Below are positions 23,312-38,400 of a DNA stretch of 64,000 nt, in pieces. The DNA comes from Strongylocentrotus purpuratus (lineage: Eukaryota; Echinodermata; Echinoidea; Camarodonta; Strongylocentrotidae). Positions within the stretch are counted from its first letter, which is position 1, and each line of letters opens with the position of its first letter. The stretch lies in the NCBI RefSeq assembly GCF_000002235.5, contig NW_022145548.1, positions 434,001 through 498,000 on the forward strand, given 5' to 3'. The notes beneath the pieces were generated by a model that saw only the letters and a list, made by a program, of their open reading frames with translations, was not told the origin of the DNA and searched no databases. Both the position numbers and the translations under genes were made by a program.

Positions 23312-26300
23312 GTAAGGCAAAGTATAATCAATTTGGAGTTATCGTCCGGATTTTTAAAAAATTATTACGAAGAGGGGATTTTTAAAATTTTGTTTCAATA
23401 TGATATTAATTGTGAAACTAGTTTCTTTCCAATTATGCAAAACTCTTTTAGAAGATACTAGTTGTTGTCGACCATGGTTTTTACGGAAATGGCATATCAG
23501 AACAAAACAGACTATGGAGTGACGCAGTTTTGCGTCAGACAAATGACTCCTCGTGTCCAATACGCATTTGAGAATACTGTTTTTCACTATTTTCCCATGG
23601 GCCTCGGTCTCCTGGACCCACCTAACGTAAAATAAGTGTTTTCAAGCATGTTTCTTTTCCAATTATTTCACATTTTTCAGAGGGTACTAGCTGTCGTCGA
23701 CCAAGGAGTTTGCGGAAAGGACGTTACGAATATCAGAACAGTGCAGACTATGGATTGACGCATCTCCCTGTGAATTACATCGTGCGCGCAGTGTGTGAGC
23801 CTGACGCAACGCTTGTAGGAGATGAATTCATTATCTGCCAGGACAATGAACAATGGAGCGATTACCCATATTGCCATGGTAAGTAAAAGGTGGTTCTACC
23901 TTTTTTTTCTTTTTCAAAAGCTTGACTAAGTGTTGTTTTTTTAATTAGTGACTTCACGACAGCGTTTGTCCATGGTTAAGTCAGTTAGTTGCAATTAAGA
24001 CACTGTTCTGGTGGTAAACATCTTATGCCAATCCATTACAGACAGACCGTAAATGATGTATTACATTTTTTCAAAACTGAAACACATGAAGCACATGAAA
24101 TAAAGGTGTTGTGGTATAATGGGTGAGTCACCGGACTGCAGATCACAAGGTTCGAGGCTCGATTTCTTGCCGCGGCATTAACTTATATAGCAATACATGA
24201 TCTACGTTTACCACACTCGAGTTATAATATATATAACTCGACCCATGTGTAGTTAGTGAGTGCATATAGGATTAACCCCATGATTGCAATGAGCGCTATA
24301 CTGTTGCCGGAGCTCGAGCTCGAGCCGTGGTAATAATATATCCAAGGTCCTTTAGAAGCGGGTAGAGTCATTATAATGATATCATATGCGCTACACAAGA
24401 AGTAAATATTACAATTATCGCAAGATTTTCATGCTCACACGTTAATACCAATGAATTGCACTTTCATAATTTGATTCACTTTCTATCTTTTCATATTATA
24501 TTTTGTAATCTTTTCTTTAAAAATGTTTTACTAATACTAGAGTCTTTTTGTTTTCCAGCTCCGCTGGTATGTTTTCGTCTTCCTGAGAGCCCTGCCAACG
24601 GGTATGTGCGCATGCGTGGTAAATCTGCAAGAAGCATTGCTGTGTATCGCTGTAACCCTGGTTTCGAGCTCCATGGACAAAGAACGGTGGTCTGCAACGA
24701 GGCTACGGGTAGTTGGCAGGGAGATGTACCTCGATGTTTCAGTAAGTTACTAATAGACGTAACTAAAACGTTTAAATGTTATCTGCTTTTCGATAGTCAA
24801 TATTATCTTGGATTAGAAATTGCTTAAATTTCCATATTTGATGATGACTCAAATCTATTAATTCTTCTGTTACCATGCGTTGTCCTAACTCATATACTCT
24901 AGAGAATAAGCTTAATAACCAAATGAGCTATAATATCCGTTAGCATAATTGGTCTCAGTGCATGTCAAATGTTCTCCTATACATTTTCCTCGTGCTTGAA
25001 TCTTCTTCTAATCTCTTTACTTCGTTGCTTTGACTTATACAAGACATATTCATATAACAAAGTTTTTTTTAATGGAAGCCTCACTTAAATTCTTCATGGC
25101 GTTTCCAATTGAGCTCTCCTTTTGGGGATTTGCTCCCTGAAATTCTGCAATATTTGCTGTACTCAATACTGTATTAAACATTTAAAATATTGGGCAGTTG
25201 GTAAGGAGAATTAAAGCATCTTGCTATTTTGTCCCATCACTATTTCGCTCATCATTTTCAGTTATAAATATCGTCCAAATTTTGTCCTTGACATTTCCAG
25301 GACCTCCATCATGCCCTGACCCAAACGAACCATCCGGGATGCTAGCCTTGGTCCTTGATGAAAGCTCTGGAATCAAACGCGGTGATCTCTACACCGAACG
25401 CACAGTATTTAACTATACCTGCCAAACAGGATACCATCTAACCGGGGACGTCACAATCACGTGTCAGCATGGCTCCTGGGAAGCGGATGCGGATGTACCG
25501 GAATGCAACAGTAAGGTTCAAGGTTCATTTTCTTGTACATAATAATGTTATAAGTTAAACACAATCAATCTTTTTTTTTTTCTGGTATTTTTCTGTTTTT
25601 TTTTTGGGGGGGGGGGGGAGGCTTTGTATTTTGCGGAATACAGGAGAAGATGGACAGATGAAGGGGCGTCGGAAACTTTGGGGAATTCATACACAGGGGC
25701 ACTTCTGCATCCCTACCTTTGACACATTAAAATGAGATTGGAATCGTTTAATTGGACTTTTGTTTTTGCTCCCTTGGTAAATTTTAACTTTATTAAGGAT
25801 TCATTCGATTATGTTGTTTTCATCTTGTCAATTTTTACAAATTGTATGGCGTTTGAACCCTCTCCCTCTCACCCGTCAAAGTCAGTGGCATCGTTAATCG
25901 CACCTCCTATGAGTTATTTTGAGAGTTGTTTTAAGCATTTCAGGAGAGCTTTTGAATGTTTAATCTTATATTTTTACAAATAGCAATTCACCACGCGTAA
26001 CTGTAAAACATATAAGTGTAACAGTGTAAATTATTAAATTAGTTCACATAATTATAATGTGTATAGTTTTTGATAACTGGATGTGGATTAGCTAGCGAGA
26101 AATACGAACGTCATAGGATGACCTTTAGACCTTTATGTTCTTAAAATGACCTTAAAGATGAAGGCTCTATCTTTGTACGTTAGTCCGTTTGGGGAAAATT
26201 GGGAGGGGTCGCAACCTCTCCCATGGAAACGGTGCGTGTATAATCCTGTAATTGCACGGTCATTCGATGAGCTGCATGTTGGTACATCTTTATTCTTACA

Positions 26301-29300
26301 ATGCAGAGATCATCTGTGCCCCACCCACCCTGGAACCCATAGAGAATGGTACACACAACATTGAGAACAGGACATACAATGTTGGAGAAGTAAGTCCTAA
26401 AGTTGTTTTTCATTATTTGGGGAACAAAAACAAAAACAAAAACTTATCAATAAAAATCCAAGATCATTAGCTAATGGATAGTGGATTCGTTACTTCCACA
26501 ATCATTTATTATCTAACATGTTGACGCATAATGATGATGATGATGATGATGATGATACTAAACAAAATAAATAATATAATTAATAGTAGTAACAACAGAG
26601 GTAATAGTATGATTTTAGGGCCCCAGGGATAACAGTATTAATACTCATGAGGCTTCCCTGAGTTATCATTGTTATCATTACTAGTATTTATAATATCACT
26701 AGTATTATCATTATAATTTCACGGACTTGCTATTTAGTTTACTGATTGCAATTACACTCTGACTGTCAATTTATTATTGCTGATTAATGATTTATTATTT
26801 AATATTATTTTTCAATAACGTAATCATAATGTATTACATCAGAAGAGATAATATCTTAAGAATTCACTGATTTTTCGATAATCTGCTCGCCATTGATCTG
26901 TTTAGATAGTTATTTACTAATTGATTGTTTGACTAATTTGCTAATAAGTTGACTGACTGGTTAAACTTAGTGGTTAATGAGTCCATAGATTTGTTAATCA
27001 GTTAAGTAATTTCTTAATAAGTTAATTGATTAATGAGTCGGTTGTTTTATTGCAGTTTATTGATTGGTAAATCAGATGTGCAACATCACTCGCAAATGTT
27101 TTCTTCCTTACATACGCGCATTAGTACCCATATTTCATTTCATTTGCTTCGATGTTTTTTACTTCAAGAAGTTCATATTTCAATGGGTATTCTCCATCTT
27201 CGTCCACAGATGGTGCAATATGAATGTAACGAAGGGTATCTCGTCGATGGAATAAGCTGGCAAGTATGTCAGAGTCACGGTGGACCCAATGGAATATGGT
27301 CCGATAACGTACCAAGCTGCAAAGGTTTGTGGAACTCTCATTGATGAAAAGAATTAAGTCCGAGAAGGATTATTAAGTCATTTACATGTATTCATAAATA
27401 AGGCTGTGTTCTTTTTGCCTTTTTCTGCCTTTTTCTGCCTATTCGAAAATTCTCCATATTCCTTTTTGTAAAAACATTTGTTCAGTACCGAGTAGTCCTT
27501 TGTTTTCGTTTTTCATTGCTTTCGTGTACTGAACATGAAATGAATATTATCTAAATTGTTTTAAATATACATGATTGGGCAGCGTGCGAGTAAAAAGCAT
27601 CTGCGTTGTAGCATGTGGGACCCAACTGAAGACTGCACCACGCGAATGTCTAGTAGAACAGCTTATCTCAATGCAGATGGGTTGGTGATTTTGACCACGG
27701 GTCCAGGTTTTAACAAATGCTTAGGTTTGTGTATCCATTGTGTAAATTCATCCATGGTCGAAATAGAATATCCCCGTTGTCACTATGCTATATTAAACTA
27801 TTCGATCTACAAAAGAAGAAATAATCGAGTATCAGCTGTAATAATAAAATGTAAAACGTTCGATGCTTTTTTCGTATCTTTAGTCGCAAGGTGTCCCCAT
27901 CCGGGATCCCGTCACCTTGACAACGGCGAGATTTCTTTCTCGCCGAGAAACGGACAAGACGCCACGAATTCTTGGCCCGTAGGAACGATGATGACCCTCA
28001 GGTGTCGGTCACATCTAGAGCTGCTTGGGTCAAGTGAGAGGGTGTGTCAACCCGATGGTCACTGGAATGGTACTCTAACGTCATGCCACAATGAAGGTTA
28101 TTATACCGATGTTGTTGTGGGTGTGAAAAGCACGGACGGTTTGCTGATGTGCTGTTGTTGAGGATCTAGCATTTTTTTTAATCCACTCCTCGTAAAATTT
28201 ACACAATCTTCTCATTTTATGCACGACATAGCTAGAAATCAATATTTATTTAAAGAGACGTGTGGAGAACCTCTCACATCAATTAATTGCTTAATATGGG
28301 ATCAAATATTCCAGTTTGGGGGCAACGAGGGGTCTTAGAAAATAATTCAACCATTGGTAAGTGTGCTGGCGAGCGACAAGAAGGCAGCGGCAATGTTACA
28401 CAATCGTGCAAAAGGTAGAAATATCTAATTTGTGGTGTAAAAAATGTGAATGAAGTGAAAACTATTTCGTTTACATATTAGCTGGGCTAAACATTATTCT
28501 CATTTCTAGGTTTGGGCTGATTAAGTGGTAATAGATTTTAGGTGTTCTCATAAAACAACACGGCGTGGTTATAAGTCGCATCTTCAGGATAGTGAAGTCA
28601 CAGGACGGGCCATAACGAAAAAAGTTCTCATCGACTAATTGTCATTAGTAAACGTTTGAACGCGCACACACGCACACGCACACACATACACGCATACTCG
28701 CACACATCCACTAGCACACCGGCGCATCCGTCAACATGGCTGTAAATATACATGTATAAATGACGCGGGATTCTCTATCAGAGACGATATTTGTTAGGTT
28801 TATAAAATAACTGATTCCTTGTACAACATATTCTATTATATACCTCACTTAAGAAATCCAGCCATCTGATTGGTCGAAATTGCATTCATAAACTTTAACT
28901 GTTCCTGTAAAATTCCCGGTAACCATGGTTAAAACAGTTCTAAAATCCCAATAACCATGGTTACCGGGAAAATAGGTCAGTCTCCATGGTTACCCCATAG
29001 GTTTACATGTTAAAAATGGTCTGAGCGATCGAGGATACCGTACGTGTGCGAAGAATTGGTCGGTAATTTCAATACAATTGAATCTCGATCGATCTTACCC
29101 ACAATTTTATCTTGCATTGTTGACATGAAGACGAAAATAAACTTCCAAAAACAAAAAAACAACATCTGCCGATAGATCTTGATCTAAGTTCGTGCCAATA
29201 TGCATTGCAAAAGTAAAAGAAGGGCCCGTTTAATGGAGCAGCGGCAAAGCATCCACCACGCGAAGCCGTTTTCAATCCATTTTAATTTATATATTAGAGA

Positions 29301-32300
29301 AAACTGCTAGATATGGTGACAGAGCGCGATGGCCGAGCGGTTTAAGGCGCTGATTTTAGTAAAATCACCTTTTGTACGCAAGAGATCGAATCCCATCTTC
29401 GACAAAAAAAAAAATATTTTTTATTTTTTATTTTTTAGTCTATTTTTTTTCGGCATATAAAAGTATTAATGACTGCTTTAATATTCGAGAAATAGTTCTT
29501 TTTATACGCTCTCGGGAAGGTTACAATTTAGCTATTGCCCTCGGCACGCCTCGGGTAATAGCACAATTCTAACCTTCCCTTGAGCGTATAAAAACAACTA
29601 TTTCTCTCAAAGCAGTCATTAATACTATACTACTGTCCCGTATGTTTTGAAGGGGATGTGTGTGTGTGCGCGTGTGTGCGTGCGTGTGCGTTTGTGTGCG
29701 CGCGTGTGCGTTGGTGTGTGCGTGTGCGCGTGTGTGAGTGCGTGTGTGTATGTGTGCGCGCGCGTGTGTGTGTGTGTGATTGTACATGGTTGCGGAGTTA
29801 CATGTGGTGTACCTGTATTGTGAACCACGCCGTTTTGCGGTACACCACTTTCATGTTGTTATTTTCACTATAGAGTACGACTGTCCAGCCTTGGGGAACC
29901 CCATACACGGCTCTAAAGTCGGCTCTCCGCAGTACAGAGTAAACACCAAGGTCAATTTTCGATGCAACCATGGTTATGAGATGGTGGGTTCCGAAGAGAG
30001 GATGTGTACGTTTTCTGAAGAGTGGACTGGGGAGATGCCAAGATGCATGGGTAAGAATAACATTTTACTTTTTTTCCCGTGAAGGTAGGTGTACCCACGT
30101 AGATTATGTCGAAATGCGCGAGTGTTCACGCATCGTGAAATAAAGTAAAGTTACGCATGACTTTACGAACGACTTGTATATGAAGTGCCAGATAGGATGC
30201 CCAAAGTTTTCTTTCTGATATTTCCAATAACCTCAATTAAATTATGGCAAAAAATATACTTTGCATTAAAAATGTTTGTTATAATAAGAATGTTAATCTA
30301 CATCTGCACAGTTCAACTCAATGAATAATAATCAAGAATGATTGAGCATCACTTTTGGCTTTTCATATACAAGTCGTTCGTAAAGTCATGCGTAACTTTA
30401 CGAACAGCTTTATGAAACACCCCCCTGGTACACTATTTTACACATCCCCCACCCCCCCCCCCCCCCGTAAGAAAAAGAAACAAAAAATTGGGAAAATGAA
30501 ATTTGTATCATTATGATTCATATTACAGACTAAAAGTGTTTCCATTTTATTATGACATCAAATTCACTGTTAAAATCTCACGACTATACTCTGTACAATC
30601 TCTCGGAAGGAAAATGTAGGTTTCTAACTGTCATTTGACACATCATACTTCAACTTGAAATTTCTGCTGATCTTAGGGGCTCACTGGGTGGGTTCTTAGA
30701 TGATGTACAATCATTATTACCCATATTCGGATGATCTTGTAGCAGAAATCTCCTCTGTTCAAATTTAATTAAGGTCGTGATGAGTTCGACGAACTTTCTC
30801 GAGTGATGAATGGGCTAGGGAAGACCTTCGACGAAATCGTCATCGACGGCGGCTCTTTGGTGGGTCGAAATGACACCAGCTCGAACTCAGGTTTGCGAAG
30901 AAAACGTACTATTAAACTCTCTTCTGGTATGGATATCTACTTTGCGTTTGATGCGTCGAATAGTGTTGGAATTGACAACTTCAGGACAGGCAAGAGATTT
31001 GCCAAGCTTCTAGTGGGAAAGGTAAGAGAAGTATAAAGCAGAAATATAATAAAGTGAATGTCCATAATAAAGAGGAAAAGAGTTGATAGAGTTTTACAAA
31101 TCTTTAAGTTGATGTCTTTCTAATAATAACTCATAGATGTTACCCATAGAATTGGGTTAAAATGAATAATCGAGGAAAAAAAAGTTACACACTGAGGGGC
31201 AGTGGCGGATGTTCCAAATAAACAAAGGCATATAGTAGGGGCAAATTTCCAATTTTTATTTTGGTGAGAACTTTTTCCTCGTAGGAACCCTATGATACTT
31301 TGTGGCATGAAAAGGGGCGGACTCTTTTCGACCTCAAAAAGGCTCAATATTCCTTTTTCAAAAGTAATTATTCTGGATTTATAGCACTTAAACCTAATTA
31401 CCCGTTCATTTTTACTATTACTATATACATATGCTCTATACGCTTTGGTACAATACTGCCTAGGATTCGATCATAATTATATGGCGCTGTATTCCGCCAC
31501 ATAAATTAAAAAACACAAAAAATACCATTTTTTGTGCGTAAAGTTTAAATAAACGATGACTGCGTGCAACAAAGTTCGTGCACGTATTCACTTAGCTCTG
31601 TATGTGTTATAAGAAAACGGACATGAAGCGTATTACACTTTACGTCATCTTTAAAATTAAAAAAAAAAACGCAACCCTTTTGCAGTGTAATATCTGCACG
31701 GCCCTTTAGAAACCTACATTACAGACACACAACCATTAAAACCATTCAACTATTCCAAGGCTTCTGAAGACAAGTGGGTTTAAACAGAGCTTTGAATACG
31801 TCGACAGGTTAGTTCATGCCAATGGAGGCCGGTTTTTTATGTTTTTAAGATATGGGTTGATGAAATAATCTGATTGTGTATCTGAATATACATATATTTT
31901 GTTGCAGCTTCAAGTGAATACCTCGCCTGGTGGAACGCGTGTCGGGGCAGTCTCCTACTCGTCTGAAGCACGCAGATTGTTCAACGTCAACGATTTTACG
32001 ACTACAGTTAATGTAGTTAATGCCATCGAGGCGAATGTCAATTACACAAGTAAATCTAAGCGACGTTCAGACAAGAGGCAACGAACGGCCTCAAAAACCC
32101 GCTACCGGGCAAGAATGGCAAGAGCAGGCGCGATTCTAGAAGAATATTGGGGCTGGGGTGGGGGAGCTGAATGGGAGGGGGGGGGGGCTTTCGACTTCTT
32201 GCATTAAGGTTTTGAATTCAAGGGAGATGTGATGAGTTGGTTTAGCGGCACGTTCACTTGGCCAACTCTCTGTTTTCGCCTACAAACTGACTCAGGCGCG

Positions 32301-32447
32301 ACCCCGGTTCGAAACTGAGTCAAGTTATTCGGATGGTGACGTTAAAGGTCGGTCCCTATATTTAATAATCATATCTGATTGATATTACACACACATACAC
32401 AATTATCGCTTAAATTCATTAATATGTTTTGTTTTTGTTAGGGGAGT

Positions 32448-32485
<38 letters not shown>

Positions 32486-35400
32486 CAGCCCCTACAATGT
32501 AGGGTGAAAAGGACACGTAGCTGTGTCTAATAATCCTCCTATACTATAACCCTCCTCTATGATCTCTGTGTTATACTATGAACAAGTATTAAATTGATAT
32601 ATCATGTCATAAACCGCCAATCTGGAAACTGATCATCTAATAATGGTCAAAACTGCGGGCATAACATTCGCAATTGACCACTATACGTCACCAATAACGC
32701 TTAATAGCGGAAATATTGCTAGGGAAATTATTGTTCTATAACACAAGGATTGCCTAGAACAGGATATTTGCTATAAAACAAACATACAAGAAATTCTTTA
32801 GATATCACTATTCTTGCATTAAATAGATACCCTTTTAAATAGGGGATGCGGTTTACTTTTACTTAAATTCTGTGTCAGGGCTTAATATGGACAATGTATA
32901 CTTTACAAGCTAAACTCCGGGCAAAGATTTTACCCATGCCCCCAAAGCAGTGACTATTTGTGCATTATTTCATTTATTCATTTTTATTTTTTGCTGTGGC
33001 AGTTCTTTGAAGCGGTTGACTGCCTCTTGTCTGAATGCATCTAAATACAATATAGTGGTTGTATTGTATAACAAAGGTTCATTTAGACAGCTACTTCCAT
33101 ATCAGGAGTGCATCCAGGTTTATTAGTTAGTGAACCAAAATAATATCCGTGAAAGTCCAAGAACCATTTCAGATTAACCGTATAACGAAGATACCGGAAA
33201 ACACTTAAACTCAGATCAAGGGGAGGGGGGGGGGGGGGGGTTCGTTAAACAATTATCCTTTTCGATGTTCGCCATTGAAAAATATATTGGCGATTATTGT
33301 GCATTGTTGATTAGTCAAGTAGATATTGTCGCTTTAAAAAATACCTCGATTGGATTGGATTGTATAATCAAATTTGTCTCGAAACATTTTAAACAACATC
33401 CTCGCAAAGTTATGTAATTGAATGGAATATTGGATGCCTAAAGAAGTTAAATATAATTTTTCGTAGGGATATTTAATGCATTCCTTTATAAACTTCAGAG
33501 GCATGCTGCAAAGGACTGATCGGAGAAGAGGTTTTTTCGACATTTATATCAGAAGTATCTTTGTGAGACTTTTGAGAGTTGGAAATCGTCAGTAGACGTG
33601 CGCTAAAATGTATACTCGATACCCGATCCTACTTTCGATATGCCTCTCGAATGTTATTTACAAATAACCATGACGTCAAAATATTATGTATATCTTTTTG
33701 CTGACAAATAGAGACAAAAACAATCTATCAATGACATCAAAATCAAACTGATTCAATATTGACATAAAAAATGAATTATTAATTGAAAAAAGAAAGAATG
33801 AAAGATGAATTAATTTTGGCTTTGGCTTTCTTGTAACAGATAAAGGAACAAATTTGCCCGCGGCTCTCGATACAATCGGGGTAATGATTGCCGAAACAGC
33901 GGAAGAATCTGGGTACAGCAGCAGGAAACGCATTCTATTTATCATAACAGATGGTAAGCTCAGCTTAAAGTGTTTGTTAAGGTAAAAATGATTCATTACT
34001 TTTCATACATTCGTTGTTTGTGTAAGAACACCATAGTGGGCATATGCTAAGGAACCTGAGGCTTGGGTGAAGAGGGGGAGCCCCCTTGTATGTTCTGGTG
34101 GGGGGGGGGGGGGGGGGCTAAAGTATCCATGAGCCCCCTCCCCCAATAATTAATAAATAGAAGAGAAGAGAATAGATTTGGCCTCAATCGGCCTGCGACC
34201 GAGACCCCCCCCCCCCTAATCCTCAACAAATATTTGTAAGCCTATAATATCACATTCAACATATTGCTCTTGAAATACATCTTCTAAATTGGACGAGAGA
34301 TAGTTAAAATCTTTGAACTAAATTTCGGCGCCACATGACTGTACGTGTGTAGTCCCGCGTACCCGAATATGTGTGCATATGTATTCACTGTTTTGACTGT
34401 AAAGGCCCTTTTACACTTTCACGGATCGCATCACGGATCATCCCGGATCTTAATCCGGGTTTTCCGGCGTGCGACACCACGATTTCTTCTCGATGCCGGT
34501 GTGGATACGTTCCGAACTGGGTGTATACACGGGCAAGTACGGTGTCTCCACGGACAGACAAGGTAGCAACGCGGACCACGCCGGAAACGCATACGGAGCT
34601 AACACGGATTTCAAGGAAGAGCACGGAGGCTACTGGGTACTTTTACGGTCCTTACACGGAGGTGTACGTTGTCTTTTGGGATATCTCCGGAATGTTGACG
34701 GGTGACTTGAGCTTGTAGGCGCTCATTTGATATACGGAATTTCAAACCCGGATGAAACCGGTGTTTATACGGACCTCCCGGTGTCTACACGGACTGTCCC
34801 GGATGTATTCGGCGGCTACACGGAGGTACACGGTGCCTACAGGGAAGAGGATGGATTGTTTCATCAGTGAACTCCGGGATGAAAAATTAAGCAAGCCTAA
34901 TTTTTTCCCCGGATATGCCGGTACGCCAAGGATCACGCCGGATGCCTCCCCGGTGTATATACACGGTAATGCCGGAGATAACACGGATGATCCCGGAGCG
35001 ACGATCCGGGATGATCCGTGATGCGATCCGTGAAAGTGTAAAAGGGCCTTAAGAAAGATTAGTTGCATTACATTCATTTTTATTCTAAAACGTTACAATG
35101 CACATCTTTTTAACCATTCCTTATCCTTCCCTATCATCTTTTTATTAATATTGCTATTGTCATTTGCCCTCCATTTAATCTAGAACTTTTCCGAAGGTTA
35201 GGTGTTTAAGGAATACAATTAAGTTCGTAATTATAAAAGCCGAAAATGAAATAGGTTCAACATAGTATTTTTCAGTACAGAAAAATTGTAATTTGAAAAT
35301 AATGTAGTTTCTATTTCATTTTCGCTATCATGAATCTTCGGAAAACATGGGAGGGGGCAAGAATTTCTTGTAATAATGTTATTATGTGTAATGTTTATAC

Positions 35401-38400
35401 TTATCAAGATAACAAAAGAATATGTACATACATTTTGTTATACTACCTGTAATAATATCTATAAAACCTATGTTTATCTTTCTTTTGGAAATTAAATAAA
35501 TACGAATTGAATTGGATTGAATAACTATTAATTCTAATTTACCAAATTCACGGCTGTTGTTATCTATCAGGTTTCAGTAACGTCGGTGGTGCCCCATCGA
35601 AAAGCGCTCAACCACTAAAGGAAGATGCGGCCCTCAAGATACACTGCATAGGAATTAGCAGGAACACGGACAAGACAGCACTTGCCGAAATCGCCTCTCC
35701 GCCTGTCAGCGAACATGTATTTTATCTCTCGGATTATAATAAGCTGGAACGCGCCGTGGAAGCCATTACCTCTACCAACAGATGTGAGTAATGCAAAAAA
35801 ACATTTGGTCCTTCAATTTCCATGAAGAAAAAAACGTACTAACAACACACAAAGAATTTATTTTAAAAAAAAATAAAAAATTGGTCAATAATTGAAGTAG
35901 CCTTGATATAACCTTTTGAAATCATCACTATAATGTACTATGTTAGCCAAACGTGGTTTCTAAAATTGCCCTGAGTTGATTTCTTGGAAGTCTTTATGAT
36001 CTTTTCTGTGTGAAGATTATTGGGTAAGCCTATGTAAATCAAGAAGCAGAAGAAAGTCTTGTGTTTTCAAAGTGCCTTCCAAGTTTTTAAAAATAAGCTG
36101 AGTTATATTTTAAGTGTCATATTGCCTTTTAATTTACCTTCTCTGTTCACGGTTCTACCTCTCACTTAACTTGATGAGTAACTTTGACGAAACTTGTTCA
36201 TGCTTTTATTATCAGGTATACGCGTTGCTTGTTGTCGTTGTTGTTTTACTATGTTTCTGTTTTTACTTGTAATTTGTTCTCTTTAACTGAGTAGGCCTAT
36301 AGATTCGGATTCGGATTCTATCACCTCGCGACTCCATGGGCATGCTTTTCTAGACAGAAAGTTTAGAGGCCCCTTTAAAAAAAAAAAAGAGGGGGGGGGG
36401 GGTCTATTGACCCCCTCCACTTCCCAGCCCCAGGACTTCATCTGCATAAAACTCTCAACCAAATACATTTAAACTTCGCATGTAGTGAATTCCTGGAAAT
36501 GAAAAACAAGGGAAAATAAACTTTAAATCTACTTTTATTGTTTTCTTCAGTTATTTGCTTATTCATTCGTTTATTTATTCTTTCATACGGTCATTCATTC
36601 ATTAATTTATTTATTTATTCAGTCATTCATTTATCCGCCCATTCATTTATTCATTCATTCATTTCCTATAACTTGTATTTTTTTCGATTGTTTTTGTTTG
36701 GGGGGGGGGGGGGGGGGGGTTAAAATCAAGGACATGTGCGATTAAAACTTGTACGCGTACCTGAGGTCATGTGGATGTTTTGCATTAACTGTAAAGTGAC
36801 CTATTATTGAAAGTAAAAAGGACTAAGAGGACTTACTTGGCGGTCAAAATTATAATAGGAATAACATTAGGAAAGATAGAAGAAAAGAGAATTAAAAATA
36901 TTAAAAAGAAAGAATAACATAAGGGAAGCGAAAGAAAGGATACAGGAATCAAAATAAAGAAATACATAGGGAATTATCCAAGGAAACATGAATGGAGGGA
37001 GAAAAAGAACTGTAGGCTTACTGAAACAGTCACAGAAGAAAGAAAAAAAGGATGACAACTCAATATGAGCTTTGAGTGTGTTGCATCGCTTTTAGTGATG
37101 GGCCTAGGTTTAAGCTATAGTAACACCTAAAAATCTTAAATTTTCAACAAAATAAATGATATAGTATATAAGTAGCACCAAACTGTGCAAAAGTAGGGAA
37201 AAAATTAACACACATGTTAATGGCAGTGATGTAAATCACCGATTAAAACAAAAATCGGGTAATTTAAATCTCGCCAATCACGATTCATTCATATCTCGAA
37301 TTATTCATAATGTGGTTTCCTTATTTCTTAGCTTACGAGGAATGTGGAGAGTCAAAACATCCGTCGGGGACGTCTCGCATCGTTGGTGGTGATATAGCCG
37401 GTTCGGGGGTTTGGCCGTGGCAGGCAGCCCTTTACGATGAAGACACAAATGATGTAAGAATGCCTATGAGAATATTTTACCTTTCATTTCCAACGATAGC
37501 ACTAAATAATAATAATAATAATAATAATATTTATAAAGTGCAACATTTCCATCTCTAGAAATGCTCAAGGCGCATACAAATAATTTCAATTTATATCAAA
37601 AATTGGACATACGATGAAAGAAATATTTAACTGTTAACATACATGTAAGTTTATCATGGCATCTTAAAGGTAATACAAAGTTTTGGGAAATTTCGAAAAT
37701 TGGGTGGATAGTGATTCTTTACAATTTTGGTATATTTGGATGCCCCTGCGGATGTATTATAAGCACTAAAAAATTTAGCCCCTAAAACACTTCTGCTTTC
37801 GAGAAAAATTGAATATAAAAATTTACCGGTGCTCCCGATAAATTTTGATAAATTTCAAATAGCGCCTACGGCCGTACAATGGTAGCTGCGATCTTGAAAT
37901 TCTCAGAATAAGTAGTTGTGATATATAATTTCCAAACGGGAATAGCTCATCGGTCGATTTTAGTCAAGAAACGTTGTTTTATAGCTTCATTAATATATTG
38001 GCCTTAAGAGGGAGCTATACAACACAAAGAGCTTATTATTTACAATTGCATAACTTTAGACTCGATTTCAACCGCGACAACGATCACTGAATATTGTAGC
38101 ATCGCATATGCTTACAATATGTTCATTTGAACCAAATTCATGACCCCATACCAAAACTTTGTATTAACTTTAATAATACAATTATAATTATTTGTTATTT
38201 TATTATTAAAGGTAAAATATTCAAATTGACCAGAATCTGGGCTAGAACTATGGTCTAGGGTGGATCTTAGGTTATATACAAAACGTACTCCTTATGTTTT
38301 TTCTGTTTGAATCAGGACGGAAGGAGAGGGGTGGGGGAGGGAGGGGGGATGGGCTCGAGACTATATTCTTGAAAAGTGTGCAGTCCCCCCTCCACCGTGT

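Noticed and set aside
29322-29402. Functional tRNA-Leu gene
   Set aside because: A and B boxes are present but the acceptor stem does not pair and the arm lengths are wrong.
29569-29873. Open frames rich in His-Thr or Cys-Val
   Set aside because: Translations of the TG microsatellite.
31899-32207. Open frame continuing past Bf-R exon 10 into an Arg/Lys-rich stretch
   Set aside because: The downstream exon 11 restores the expected vWA sequence only if the donor at 32050 is used, so the extension is intron read-through.
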